From Planctomycetota bacterium (GTDB taxonomy: Bacteria; Planctomycetota; UBA1135; GCA-002686595): a stretch of DNA of 64,000 bases. The position numbers and the translations under genes were made by a program. The notes beneath the pieces are model-generated. The model did no database searches. It was not told the DNA's origin and saw nothing but the letters and a program-made list of their open reading frames with translations. Location of the stretch: contig JABABA010000018.1 in the NCBI GenBank assembly GCA_014238415.1, positions 1 to 64,000 on the forward strand, in the 5' to 3' direction. Of the stretch, positions 29,101 through 37,016 are shown piece by piece; position 1 is the first letter of the stretch, and each line of letters begins with the position of its first letter.

Positions 29101-32100
29101 CCCACCACTCAAAGCTCCACTGGGATCCGGAACGAGTAACACGGAGTTGAATCGGCAGAGCAGCCGTCGAAATGTCCACACTCGATCCTCCGATGAGGAG
29201 CAGCAAGGGTCCGGCGGCCGCTCGGTAGACGTCACATCTCAAGAAGGTGAGAGCATCGACCTCAAGCAGCATGCCCTGAATGTGGATCCCTGCCAGAGGG
29301 CTTGGATCTGAGTCCCAGCGCAATTCCCACTGGAAGTCTCCCGGGCCCAATGACCGGCTCATGCGACCAGGCAGATCATTCGGGTCCGGAACATGGGCAC
29401 CCGCCGCAACAGACAGGACCAGACCCGCATCCTGCGAACCGGCTCCAACGAATTCGTAGGAATAGTCGGCAGCCTGATTCGTGGCATCCACCCATGCCCA
29501 GGGGGCTGGCGGAAGAGGGCCGCAAACGTTGAAGTGCTCATCATCCAAGACCGGGGAACTGTCATCATCAATAATCAGGATCTCGTGGCTGGACGCCAGG
29601 GGATCGAGGCTGGCTCCCAGGGCGGGGTCCAAGTCGAGGATCAGGGTCTCTGACGGCTCCGCGAGTTGGTCCTCATGCAATTGCAGGAGAATGGTTCCAG
29701 CAATCTGGCCCGCAGGAATGGTGATCAAGCCGCCAGAAAGCGAATCGCTGAAGTCCAGACCAGCATCCGCAGAGGAAGCCGCCGACACGGAATAACTGAC
29801 GATGGTCTCACGACCTGACACAACAGAGAGCTTGACATCCGCTCTCAGCACCAGATCTCCTTCGACGACCTCCTGTGAAGCCAACACAAAGCCCAGCACC
29901 GGCGGCGGATCGAGATCGTTGATCGTGAGCACATGAGCCGCAAGAAGGCCCGGCAATGCAGTGTCGGTCGCGACCAAAGTCACAACAAGATCCTCGGGGA
30001 GTTCGTGCAGTCCGTCCGCTAGCAACCCGATACTGACCACCGCACTTGTACTGAATGCAGGGAAAGTCGCAGATAGAGGCTCCGTAGCATCGCCGCCACT
30101 GGCGGGACCAGCATAGGCAAGATCAATAGTCACCGGAACGGAAGCCGGAGCAGAGAGCGACAAATCCAGCAGGGAAGTCGTTCCCTCATCTCCCGCCGAA
30201 GTGGCGAGCGCAAACTCGACGCTCGGAGGAGTTTCATCGTCCAACAGAGACACATCATGGCTCGCGCCCAACCCAAGCCCACAATTCAAGAGATTTTGGA
30301 GGGTGACGACTGCGTGCTCGGTTCCCTCAAAGTCCCCGTCATCGATTCCGCTTAGGTCCACCGAAGATGTCAGACCTCCCGCGGGGATCACGAGGCCCGT
30401 TTGCTGGGAGAGAGCGTAGTCAAGGCCGAGCTCGGCACTCCCCGAGACACCAAGATCGAACTGGGAGTCAAACGAGGAAAGTCCACTCAGCTGAATATCC
30501 AGAGTGTGGCTCAGTACGCCTTCAGGCGCCTCGCTTGCTGACAGAAGGAACGATACCTCTGGAAGGACTTCGTCATTCTGAATGGTGACAATGTGCTCGA
30601 CCGTCAACCCCAAGGTCGCGTTGGTTGGTACACCCAGGAGGAGGCGCACATCCTCGTCATTCTCATAGATCAGGTCGGGGATAGTCGAAAGGACCAGATC
30701 AAAGGTGCTCGCGCCAACAGGAATCTCAAGGGGCGAATTCTGGCTCAGGGTGTAGTCTTCTCCCTGAAGGGCTGCCCCCAGGCTGCCAAAGGTGACCCGC
30801 ACGGACTTGCCTGAAACCGCTGGCGCTCCGAGAGCATCAAACAGCCCCAGGGTCACCAGCACACTGGCTTCACCATCTTCCAAAACGCTTGATGAGGCAC
30901 TCAGGAACTCGACCACTGGTGGATCGTCGTTGTCCCCAATGTCCAGCAGAAAAGCTGTGGCCAGGCCAAGACTCGCATTGATTGGTGGGCCCAGATCCAG
31001 CTGAAGAGTCTCAACCAACTCATCAATAAGATCGTCGATCAAGTTGATCTGGACGCTTGCCTGAACCAGCCCTGGAGGAACAACGAATTCTGTCTGGGGC
31101 AGAACGAAGTCCAGACCGTCGGTCGCTGTGCCGGAGAGCACAAAGGGCACACGCACCTCCAAACCGGAAGGTGCATTCAAATCCAAGAGGACGTTGTAGA
31201 TGCCATCTCCTTCGTTGACAGCAGAGACCCCGATGGCGAATTCCGCGACAGGAGGCATATCATCGTCCGTAATTGTGACCGTATGCTCGACCGGAACGCC
31301 CAGGCTGGCGAAGTCCGCACTCTGGATGGTCAGGACTATGGTCTCATCGAGTTCATGGAGCAGGTCACCGATCAGATCCAGGTCCAGGGTCGCGGCGACC
31401 TGCCCCTCGGGAATCACCAAGGTCGCGGCCACGCCGCTGTAGTCCACCAGAGGGGTCGCGGTCCCCCCCACTCCGATGTCCAAGACGATCTCGCGTCCTG
31501 AAGGAGCATCCAGAGCAAGACCTATACTGGTCGAACCGGCAGCCTCATCGACCGCTGAAGCAGGAGAGATAAATGCAACCACCGGGGGCTCGTCATCATC
31601 GCTGATCGTAGTGGCGCTGGTCCCCTGTGCCCCCGGTAGCGCATTGATGAGAGCGCCCATGGACAGTTCGATGGTCTCATCCGCTTCATCCAACACATCG
31701 TTCACAATGAAGAGATCGAAGCTGGCGCTCAGGTTCCCGGCCAGAATGTCCACGCTCGCAGGAACGCCTGAGTAGTCCGCAGGCGTGGTGGCTGTTCCGC
31801 CAACAATCAGCGGCACGGTCACATCAAGGCCTGAAACAGCAGACAATGTCAAGGTAATCGATGTGCTGCCAATCCCTTCGGCAACCGCGCTCCCCGGGAG
31901 ATCGAACCCTACGGATGGCGTCACATCATCATCGATGAGGGTAAGTGTGTGCGCATCCACAAGACCCAAGGAAGTATTCACAGGAGCAGAAAGCGTCAAG
32001 ACCAGGGTCTCGTCCAACTCATCAAGGGCGTCATCGAGCAAGACCAACGGGATCTCGAAACTGGCAGTGCCCGCAGGAATCAAGACTGTCACCGGAACGC

Positions 32101-35100
32101 CCGAGTAGTCAGCTCCATCAGTTGCGGTTCCGCTGATCAGAAGTGCTGCGCCAGCATCCAGACCTGATACAGCGTCAAGCAGCACGCGAATCACATGACT
32201 ACCAGCAGCCTCAGAAGCTGCGGATGCAGCCAGCTCAAAACTCATGGTGGGCGCCGGGTCATTATCCGCCAGAGTCACCATGTGCGTGAGAGACCCTCCA
32301 AGAGTTGCATCCACGGCATTGGACAAAGTCAGGACAACCGTCTCGTCCCCCTCGTGCAGGACGTCATCCACCAGATTCAAGACAACTTGAGCTCCGAGCT
32401 GGCCCGCAGGGATGGTGACCTCTGGCGAAGCAAGGGAATAATCATCCCCGTCCAGGGCTGTCCCCCCCAGGACCGGGGAAACCACCGCATCCACACCCGA
32501 TACCACATTCAAGCTGACCTGCAAGAAATGCTGCCCATTCCCCTCGCCAGCGAGACTCTGGGCAAGGTCAAACTCAATTACCGGCAGGGGATCATTGTCT
32601 GCAATCGTCAGCGTGTGTTGGGACAGGACACCGAGGATTCCATTCTGCGGGTTGACCAGATCAATGATCAGGGTCTCCGTGTGTTCGTATCGCAAGTCCT
32701 CAATCAGGGCCACGTCGAGACTTCCCGCAGCCACCCCTGCAGGGATCGAGAGCGTTCCTGCCACTGGTGCATAGTCCTGGCCCTCCAGAGCAGATCCGCT
32801 CAAGACCAAGTCCGCGCTGACCACCTGCCCCGAGGGAGCCGACAGAACGAACCCGATCTGCTGCACCCCGTCTGCCTCACCCGCAGAACTGCCGCCCAGG
32901 ACAAAGGCCAAGGTGGGGGCCACATCGTCGTCAGTCAAGGTCACGGTGTGCGCCTGGGTAACGCCCAAGCCAGCATTCACTGCCGCACCCAACAAGACGG
33001 CAATCGTCTCGTCCGGCTCGTCGAGCAGATCATCGACCAGGCTCAGATTCACCAGCACCGACTGGGCGCCAGCCGGGATCACCACGGGTGAAGCGTCGAT
33101 GCCGTAGTCAGCCGGATCGATCGCAGTGCCGCTCACCGTGAACGGAATCGTCACATCAAGCCCCGAAACCGCATCCAGACTGATGCTCACGACATGGGAA
33201 CCGGCGCCCTCAAGCACGGTCGAGCCCGCCAGATCGAACTGCACCACCGGCGGCAAGTCATCATCCAGAATCGTCGAAATGTGCGAGACCTGGGCCCCAA
33301 GCGTCGCGTTGCCGGGTACACCCAGCGTCACCACCACGGTCTCGTCAAGCTCATCAAACAGGTCCTCGGCCACATGCAGGCCAACTGATACCGACAAGGA
33401 ACCGGCCGGGATCACCACCGGCGAGGCATCAATACCATAGTCAAGAGGGTCCACAGCCGTGCCACCCACCGTGAACGGCACCGTCACATCCAGCCCAGAA
33501 GCAGTGTCCAAGCTGATGCTCAGGGGATGGGTCACCGGGTCCTCGATCACCGATGAACTCGCAAGGTCGAACTGCACCACCGGCGGCAGGTCATCATCCA
33601 CCAGGGTGAGCGTATGCACACCGGGTACCCCCAAGCTGGCGTTGGAAATCCCACTCAGAGCGAGCACCACGGTCTCGTCCAGTTCGTCGAGACTGTCACC
33701 CTGAGGAGTCAAGGTCAGGTTCGCCGTGAGAGCCCCCGCAGGGATCGTAAAGCTGGTACTGGCCAGGGTGTAGTCGCTGCCATCGGTAGCCGTGCCCCCC
33801 ACCGCAACCGAACCAGTCACCGACAAACCCGAGGGAACATCAAGAGCCACCTCGATCAGCTGATCCCCGGCACTTTCGGATACGGAACCAGTAGCATTGA
33901 CAAAGCTGATCACCGGAGGCGCATCATCATCGACGGCCACCAGGAGAAAGTCCTGCAGTTCCCCCAGATCCGCATCGTCACCTGGCAGCAAGCTGAGAAC
34001 AAGCTCCTCATCGAGCTCATCTAGCGCATCGTCCAGCAGTTCCAATTGAAGAACCGCACTGACCTGACCTGCGGGGATGCGAATTGACCCATGACTGCGA
34101 TTGAAGAAGTCCAGGCCTTCAGAGAGCGAGCCTTCCAAACCATAGGAGACATGGATGTCGAAGGACGCAGGACCCAGGAGGACAAGGTCGAGATCAACGA
34201 TGCCCGCCCCCTCCGGGTAGCTTCCGCCAGCGGCCACGAATGCAACCAATGGCTTGGGGTCATCATCATTCAAGGTCAGCACGTGCTGAGCCAAGGGGCC
34301 AAGGGTGCCTGGGCTGACATCGGTCAGGCTCAGTGCAAGGTCCTCTGGATGCTCAAAAAGGCCGTCCTGCAAGATCTTCAGGTGTATTGCGGCGCTGGTC
34401 TGCAGCGCTGGAATCGTCAGGGAACCTTGCCCGGGATCAAGATAGTCGCCGCCCAGGCCCTGCTGGGCGTTGCCACCAAGGGCATAGGACAGGTTCAGTT
34501 CAAAGGCGCTTGGCCCCGAGAGCAGCACCTGCACATAAACCGAACCAAGGTCCTCACGTGTCCGTGAGGAGGCCGCGACAAACTGCACCACAGGAGGGGC
34601 ATCCTGATCATGGATCAAGACTGCGTGTCCCTCAGATCCCGGAGTCGCCCCCACAGGAATGCTCAGGTCGAGGGACTCGTCTCCCTCATAAAGGCCATCG
34701 GAAAGAACCTGTACCGGAATGCCCAGCACCAGGCTGCCCGCCGGAATCACATGGCTTGTCGCAAGCGGCACGTAGTCGCTGCCGGACAACGCAGATCCCC
34801 GAGCACCAATTGTAAAGGGCACATCAAGGCCAGAAACAGCCGTCAAGGCGACCTCAACCACCGCCGTCTGCCCCTCATTCATGTCCGAAGAGGACAACAC
34901 GAACCCCGGGGTCGGGGTCGCGTCATCATCAAGAATGGTATGAACATGCACCATCGGAGGTGCGAGGATCGCGTTGACAGGTGCAACAAGACTAAGCTCG
35001 ATGGTCTCGTCCAATTCGTCGAGTTCGTCATCCAGGATCGGCACGAATGCCTGGGCCGTCAGGGTGCCAGCGGGAAAGTGCACAGTGCCAGCAGGTGCAA

Positions 35101-36748
35101 GGTAGTCGTCCCCTACACCAGCAGTTCCTCCCATCAGCAGATCGACGCTCACAGCCAGCCCCGAGAGTTCTGTGAGTTCCAATTCAATCACCCGATCACC
35201 CGGGGCCCCTTCCAATTCCGAGCTGGAGGCCTGCACGAACTGCACATTCGGAGGGAGATCGTCGTCCACAATCGTAAGCACGTGAACCGTGGAACCGCTC
35301 AAGATCGCGTTCGTGGCCGCGCCGAGGGTCAATATGACAGTCTCATCCAGTTCGTCGAGCAGATCGTCTTCAATGCTGACTTGAATCACCGCGCTGGTTG
35401 TTCCCGCAGGCAGAAGAACAGGAGACGAACTGACGCCAAAGTCTGGCCCTTGAGCAGCGCTACCCGAAACAATAAAGGGCACACTGACATCAAATCCCGA
35501 GGGCGCGGAAAGTTGAATCTGGACCGAAACCGTGGCGACGTCTTCCTGGTGTGAAGAGGTCCCAAGTACAAAGCCGATGGTCGGCTGCGGGTCCGAGTCT
35601 TCCAGGGACAGGGTGTGGGTGACCTGTGAACCCAAAACCCCATCAACTGGCGCGCCGAGGGTCAGGACAACGGTTTCTGTGGGCTCGTCAAGCCCATCCG
35701 CGATCCAGATAAGGGGCAGCAGGCCCAAGGCGCTGCCCGCCGGGATCGTCAACAGACCTCCACCCGGATCGGTGTAGTCCGTGCCCAGAATCGCCGTACC
35801 AGCTGCGCTGTAGGGCAAATTGAGGACAACGCCTGAAGGAGCGCTCATGATCACGCGGACGGAGGCATCCCCTTCGCTCTCAGTAGAGCTGGAAGCTGCA
35901 TTTTGAAACTCTACAGTCGGAATAGGGTCGTCATTGATCAGTGTCAGGGTGTGCTGAAGAAGAGACCCCAGCTGAGCGTTGCTGACTGCCAGCAGATCGA
36001 TCACCACATGCTCGTCATATTCATATAGAGCGTCCGACAAAATCGTCAGATCAAGATCCACCAGACTCTGCCCGGGAAGCAGAGTCAGACTGTCTGGACC
36101 ATCGAAGTCCACACCACGAATCGCGCTTCCGGAGTACTGCACATCGACAGTGACCGGCAGTCCCGAGGCACTGGAAAGCTGCAGTCCAATCAATGCCGAA
36201 GAACTGGACTCCAGCACCGAAGAGCTACCGGCCTGGAATTCCAGACTGGGAGAGGTCTCCTGCTGAAAAGTGATTTGCAGGCCGTCACTGAAATTATTGA
36301 AGGGAGCCGGGCTGGAGTCGGTATAGGTTGCCTGAAAATACAATGTGGTCCCAATACCGACCGCAGCAAAGTGATTGGCAGTGAAGTCGGCCGCATGGAC
36401 CAATTGATTGTTGGTGATGGGCTGAATCCCCGTACTCGCCGCGCTGGAAAAATTAACGCAGAGAGTCGTTCCATTGGGAAAGGTCGTACCCTGACCTCCG
36501 TTGGACCAGGCCGTGGCCACATAGAACTGGCCCGAAGTATTGGGAACCGGACCCGCCCGAAGCTCCAACTGATTCCCAAGAATGCCGCAGGCACCGTTGG
36601 AACTCATCAATGCAGGCTGGCCCAAGGAGGACGGAGCAGAACTACAAAAATTCGCCTCAGGACACTGGGCTGAAGCCAAATGACTGAAGATGACAGAACA
36701 GCCCGCTAGAAGCGCGAAGACGAGCTTGTCTTGAATTGAGCGGTACAT
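23186..36748 (-). CDS. giant secreted Calx-beta protein with repeated ConA-like/InlB-like/FN3 modules
   Basis: 4520 residues from ATG 36748 (an in-frame upstream extension to 36814 lacks a signal peptide at its start). Residues 1-28 are a Sec signal peptide ending SHLASAQ. After a Cys-containing domain of about 140 residues come 20 tandem Calx-beta repeats of about 111 residues (about 168-2396). They are recognised by SGTA..G.DY, IPAG, LDE.DET and closing DDD-PP motifs; acidic loops of this kind bind calcium in the family. Then come three modules of ConA-like (DUF1349-like), InlB-type repeat and FN3 domains, a fourth without the InlB part (to about 3890), and a C-terminal LamG-like region. 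It is probably a surface adhesin or matrix protein. It lies between flippase and dehydrogenase genes on the same strand. Confidence 0.92.
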   Translation of the reverse strand: MYRSIQDKLVFALLAGCSVIFSHLASAQCPEANFCSSAPSSLGQPALMSSNGACGILGNQLELRAGPVPNTSGQFYVATAWSNGGQGTTFPNGTTLCVNFSSAASTGIQPITNNQLVHAADFTANHFAAVGIGTTLYFQATYTDSSPAPFNNFSDGLQITFQQETSPSLEFQAGSSSVLESSSSALIGLQLSSASGLPVTVDVQYSGSAIRGVDFDGPDSLTLLPGQSLVDLDLTILSDALYEYDEHVVIDLLAVSNAQLGSLLQHTLTLINDDPIPTVEFQNAASSSTESEGDASVRVIMSAPSGVVLNLPYSAAGTAILGTDYTDPGGGLLTIPAGSALGLLPLIWIADGLDEPTETVVLTLGAPVDGVLGSQVTHTLSLEDSDPQPTIGFVLGTSSHQEDVATVSVQIQLSAPSGFDVSVPFIVSGSAAQGPDFGVSSSPVLLPAGTTSAVIQVSIEDDLLDELDETVILTLGAATNAILSGSTVHVLTIVDDDLPPNVQFVQASSSELEGAPGDRVIELELTELSGLAVSVDLLMGGTAGVGDDYLAPAGTVHFPAGTLTAQAFVPILDDELDELDETIELSLVAPVNAILAPPMVHVHTILDDDATPTPGFVLSSSDMNEGQTAVVEVALTAVSGLDVPFTIGARGSALSGSDYVPLATSHVIPAGSLVLGIPVQVLSDGLYEGDESLDLSIPVGATPGSEGHAVLIHDQDAPPVVQFVAASSRTREDLGSVYVQVLLSGPSAFELNLSYALGGNAQQGLGGDYLDPGQGSLTIPALQTSAAIHLKILQDGLFEHPEDLALSLTDVSPGTLGPLAQHVLTLNDDDPKPLVAFVAAGGSYPEGAGIVDLDLVLLGPASFDIHVSYGLEGSLSEGLDFFNRSHGSIRIPAGQVSAVLQLELLDDALDELDEELVLSLLPGDDADLGELQDFLLVAVDDDAPPVISFVNATGSVSESAGDQLIEVALDVPSGLSVTGSVAVGGTATDGSDYTLASTSFTIPAGALTANLTLTPQGDSLDELDETVVLALSGISNASLGVPGVHTLTLVDDDLPPVVQFDLASSSVIEDPVTHPLSISLDTASGLDVTVPFTVGGTAVDPLDYGIDASPVVIPAGSLSVSVGLHVAEDLFDELDETVVVTLGVPGNATLGAQVSHISTILDDDLPPVVQFDLAGSTVLEGAGSHVVSISLDAVSGLDVTIPFTVSGTAIDPADYGIDASPVVIPAGAQSVLVNLSLVDDLLDEPDETIAVLLGAAVNAGLGVTQAHTVTLTDDDVAPTLAFVLGGSSAGEADGVQQIGFVLSAPSGQVVSADLVLSGSALEGQDYAPVAGTLSIPAGVAAGSLDVALIEDLRYEHTETLIIDLVNPQNGILGVLSQHTLTIADNDPLPVIEFDLAQSLAGEGNGQHFLQVSLNVVSGVDAVVSPVLGGTALDGDDYSLASPEVTIPAGQLGAQVVLNLVDDVLHEGDETVVLTLSNAVDATLGGSLTHMVTLADNDPAPTMSFELAASAASEAAGSHVIRVLLDAVSGLDAGAALLISGTATDGADYSGVPVTVLIPAGTASFEIPLVLLDDALDELDETLVLTLSAPVNTSLGLVDAHTLTLIDDDVTPSVGFDLPGSAVAEGIGSTSITLTLSAVSGLDVTVPLIVGGTATTPADYSGVPASVDILAGNLSASFDLFIVNDVLDEADETIELSMGALINALPGAQGTSATTISDDDEPPVVAFISPASAVDEAAGSTSIGLALDAPSGREIVLDIGVGGTATPLVDYSGVAATLVIPEGQVAATLDLDLIGDLLHELDETIVLTIQSADFASLGVPVEHTVTITDDDMPPVAEFAIGVSAVNEGDGIYNVLLDLNAPSGLEVRVPFVLSGTATDGLDFVLPQTEFVVPPGLVQASVQINLIDDLIDELVETLQLDLGPPINASLGLATAFLLDIGDNDDPPVVEFLSASSSVLEDGEASVLVTLGLFDALGAPAVSGKSVRVTFGSLGAALQGEDYTLSQNSPLEIPVGASTFDLVLSTIPDLIYENDEDVRLLLGVPTNATLGLTVEHIVTIQNDEVLPEVSFLLSASEAPEGVLSHTLDIQLSGLSSFDSQFDLGVSGSAELGLDYALSQQTGLVIPAGGLTSSVDLSGIDDGDFEGTEHAVVTLQNLLNCGLGLGASHDVSLLDDETPPSVEFALATSAGDEGTTSLLDLSLSAPASVPVTIDLAYAGPASGGDATEPLSATFPAFSTSAVVSIGLLADGLHELPEDLVVTLVATDTALPGLLAAHVLTINDLDPPPVLGFVLASQEVVEGDLVLRADVKLSVVSGRETIVSYSVSAASSADAGLDFSDSLSGGLITIPAGQIAGTILLQLHEDQLAEPSETLILDLDPALGASLDPLASSHEILIIDDDSSPVLDDEHFNVCGPLPPAPWAWVDATNQAADYSYEFVGAGSQDAGLVLSVAAGAHVPDPNDLPGRMSRSLGPGDFQWELRWDSDPSPLAGIHIQGMLLEVDALTFLRCDVYRAAAGPLLLLIGGSSVDISTAALPIQLRVTRSGSQWSFEWWDGLVWQLAPSLSLPTFDPTAVSLWAGNYSGAEEFSATADFLVNSPGGAPFTGDDGPLVDVTPTTLTRLINGAGQVVVSPQGTDLGGTPAVYQYWCQDPVSLTPIPDPGWLFDGWLVNNVPSVALPLDLVMDQDHLVDATFVLDTSPPVIENVVVESYLDRATVAWTTSKPAVCDVNYGIGAPTGASVASLGTVVHSVELSGLTRESSYLFQITATDAVGGAGDGIPFDGGFSTGSTVSDDFNQCDAPQQAWSLLDPNLLGSMSISGQGSDDAWLLIDVVGGADVYPDQGSIPMPPQVVRAINPVSFDHEIVWDSVPALVQQIQGVLYSDGTQNWVRADLSLSLSGLHLHVSGSDAFGGSHTLNAVIAPDTALLERVGLRIARDGDLWTVSWSLDGLLWTATTPFSLGLQPSQLGLYAGTAGGASAPSYTAAVDYVANVLDVPLVPEDGSISGAVAKTLFLSTTGLGQVDVQPQGVALGGSAWQYFCGEAIVLTATPEPLQVLSEWIVDGVSLGNANPLLIDMTVDHTIEAVFDADTTPPSISNVQVVAGLDGATLTWETSLPAGCVVNYGLDLTFGDFVSTPNGQFHTADLVGLADDSDYFFEIIATGLTGSSLPEPGQFETATRITEDFNLCGDLGAEWTFYDPQAAGAASSFVLQGAGTSDAHLVLSVPGGSVHNAWSNSAQMPARMRHSLRDTDFAHEFWWDSVPVANSQDQGVLYEQDDANFVRVDFYSNASGLFVYGKQIAGSPVGGGFNIQVVGSPSRLGLRVSRTADTWTVYYSTDNGITWLPTPGIEGPLAVNTLGLYVGNAGASPPTFDAHVDWIANSADAPIIGEDGEIAGSTLRTLTLATQGTGTGVISATPEGNLVGSNPSVYEYWCEPTVQVLAVPDPCSIFVGWTDPSLLNANPVSVELLSDLTLTAIFDLDPQIAVIGPVSIETFGTTARVTFSTDLPASVTLAYGLDANVDLGSQVGPGPQLEHEYVLTNLDPLTTYHYRLTGTDGCGHAMVPVIGSFDTGAIVKWTSADFNHPNLDQELWNLAAVARPGQMSVVGAGTGEALFNWEQSGGESLSPLAVPMLAPLVQFMSDADMDLELSITDVFNQPGVARGFEASNSVGDWVRFFAEHSLVNGDIEVRVVTHIAGFTTEIGAPTSIWSSGGADLVGLKLRVSRNVLSDTWQFSHSTDGTNFSLPVSAPADLIIDQAGPFVAATGLDPAALVSLQVDYIFDVLNPIDPEDGGVPVDLSAPWIYAVDAVASGETTISVDWGTEEASAGWIEYGITTALGTTTTVLSSSWTQSYTLNGLDPGTNYYLKVGARDQELVPNESFSDIYSVTTLPIGQGQPPVISVWNAVQVPGGYERRFGDLGTTQKWLNLQGRIEDLAGDVLTSEYRLNGGDWIDLKLGVASDAWAPYNPSSRLIHAGDYCIEIDSAPDANDFNSDDFGAIPGANLVEVHAVDDEGLESFVNIHFEWNASTTWPSVYSPDWSSVPIGGPPDSIVQLVDGQWTVGTNPVTGQLALENVTDGFDRLFMVGDASWVDYDIAFKVTVHGINVPKAYSPGSNVAAVGIGLRWNGHELHPWNSKRPRDVWHNTGAFIQYRWGINGSNPTEGWRLWHNDPAYLDSSGVEHGVSNQATDTSSEPPVTIEPDPVPMNIVGSTRTRVDGQSVYLLYAWPEGTLRPDDVTAVIAVPEYGFDRPPGDAAPRSGGALLLSHHATTSFDSVEATPYPDPSLLYHDDFEIYSLDESDPAFYTPAPWEFVGLTPTEDAGWSACFHAGSPLLPESDRELLPVLRNNTCLGLVLFHNNPSSPYHATYRGPGSELWGNYEFSGRFNLGNEIELAAPTFLIQDPVVPGVGGSHYRFGKIDGADEAKLQRVEVTASGSEVAVTLLVADHIPDQASPVHKWSKFRIQALDDLPSGGTLIRVKAWRDDEVEPSGWIEYLDSSPSAYTRGSMGFWGKANGERFLDDIRVKQL
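25080..29545 (-). repeat. four-fold repeated ConA-like/InlB-like/FN3 module in the giant protein
   Basis: Within the giant gene, modules of about 390 residues recur. Each starts with a DFN-C motif (DEHFNVC, DFNQC, DFNLC, ADFNHP). A ConA-like sandwich comes next (variants of GLYAGNAGG near its end). An InlB-like repeat ending LT-IFD or VDATF follows, then an FN3 domain with VNYG. Approximate minus-strand spans are 29545-28390, 28385-27222, 27215-26035 and 26030-25080; the last lacks the InlB-like part. The repetition is seen directly in the protein; sequence identity is low, so the duplication is old. Confidence 0.75.
29560..36246 (-). repeat. 20 tandem Calx-beta repeats of the giant protein
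   Basis: Counting the recurrent F-x(n)-E start, IPAG centre and DDD end blocks gives 20 units of about 334 bases each. Units 9, 10, 13 and 14 are most alike (for example VQFDLASS and VQFDLAGS, with shared YGIDASPVVIPAG in 9 and 10), suggesting the most recent duplications. At the DNA level the units have diverged. Confidence 0.85.
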
Positions 36749-37016
36749 CGGGTAAGGACACTGGCGAGGTGTGTGGAGAGTGCCCCAAGGGGCACGAGGC
36801 AGCCTGAGGAGCACCCCCTACAATAGGGTGCAGACAGGCCCCCATGGGCAACAGGGGATCCCGCCTGAACAGCCGTAATTGTAGATAAATTCAGGAAATT
36901 GCATATAGCTCCTGAGGACGAAATCCAACTTTTTGACCCCCATGCAACCAAAAAGGTTCCCACAAGCCCAACAAGGCCGCTGTCAAAGCCGTCTGTCTGG
37001 TTCTCCGAGAAAGGTT
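36749..37016. other. intergenic region before the giant gene
   Basis: About 270 bases with no gene. On the minus strand an AT-rich patch around 36876-36910 contains TACAAT, near the -10 consensus, and a TTGACA at 36981-36986. The two are not correctly spaced relative to each other. A promoter for the giant gene is plausible here but not demonstrated. Confidence 0.35.

Noticed and set aside
29560..36246. Calx-beta region as a possible assembly duplication
   Set aside because: The 20 units differ clearly at the DNA level, so they are true diverged repeats rather than an artefact.
36749..36814. In-frame upstream extension of the giant gene
   Set aside because: It would place 22 residues before the signal peptide; the ATG at 36748 starts exactly at the signal sequence.
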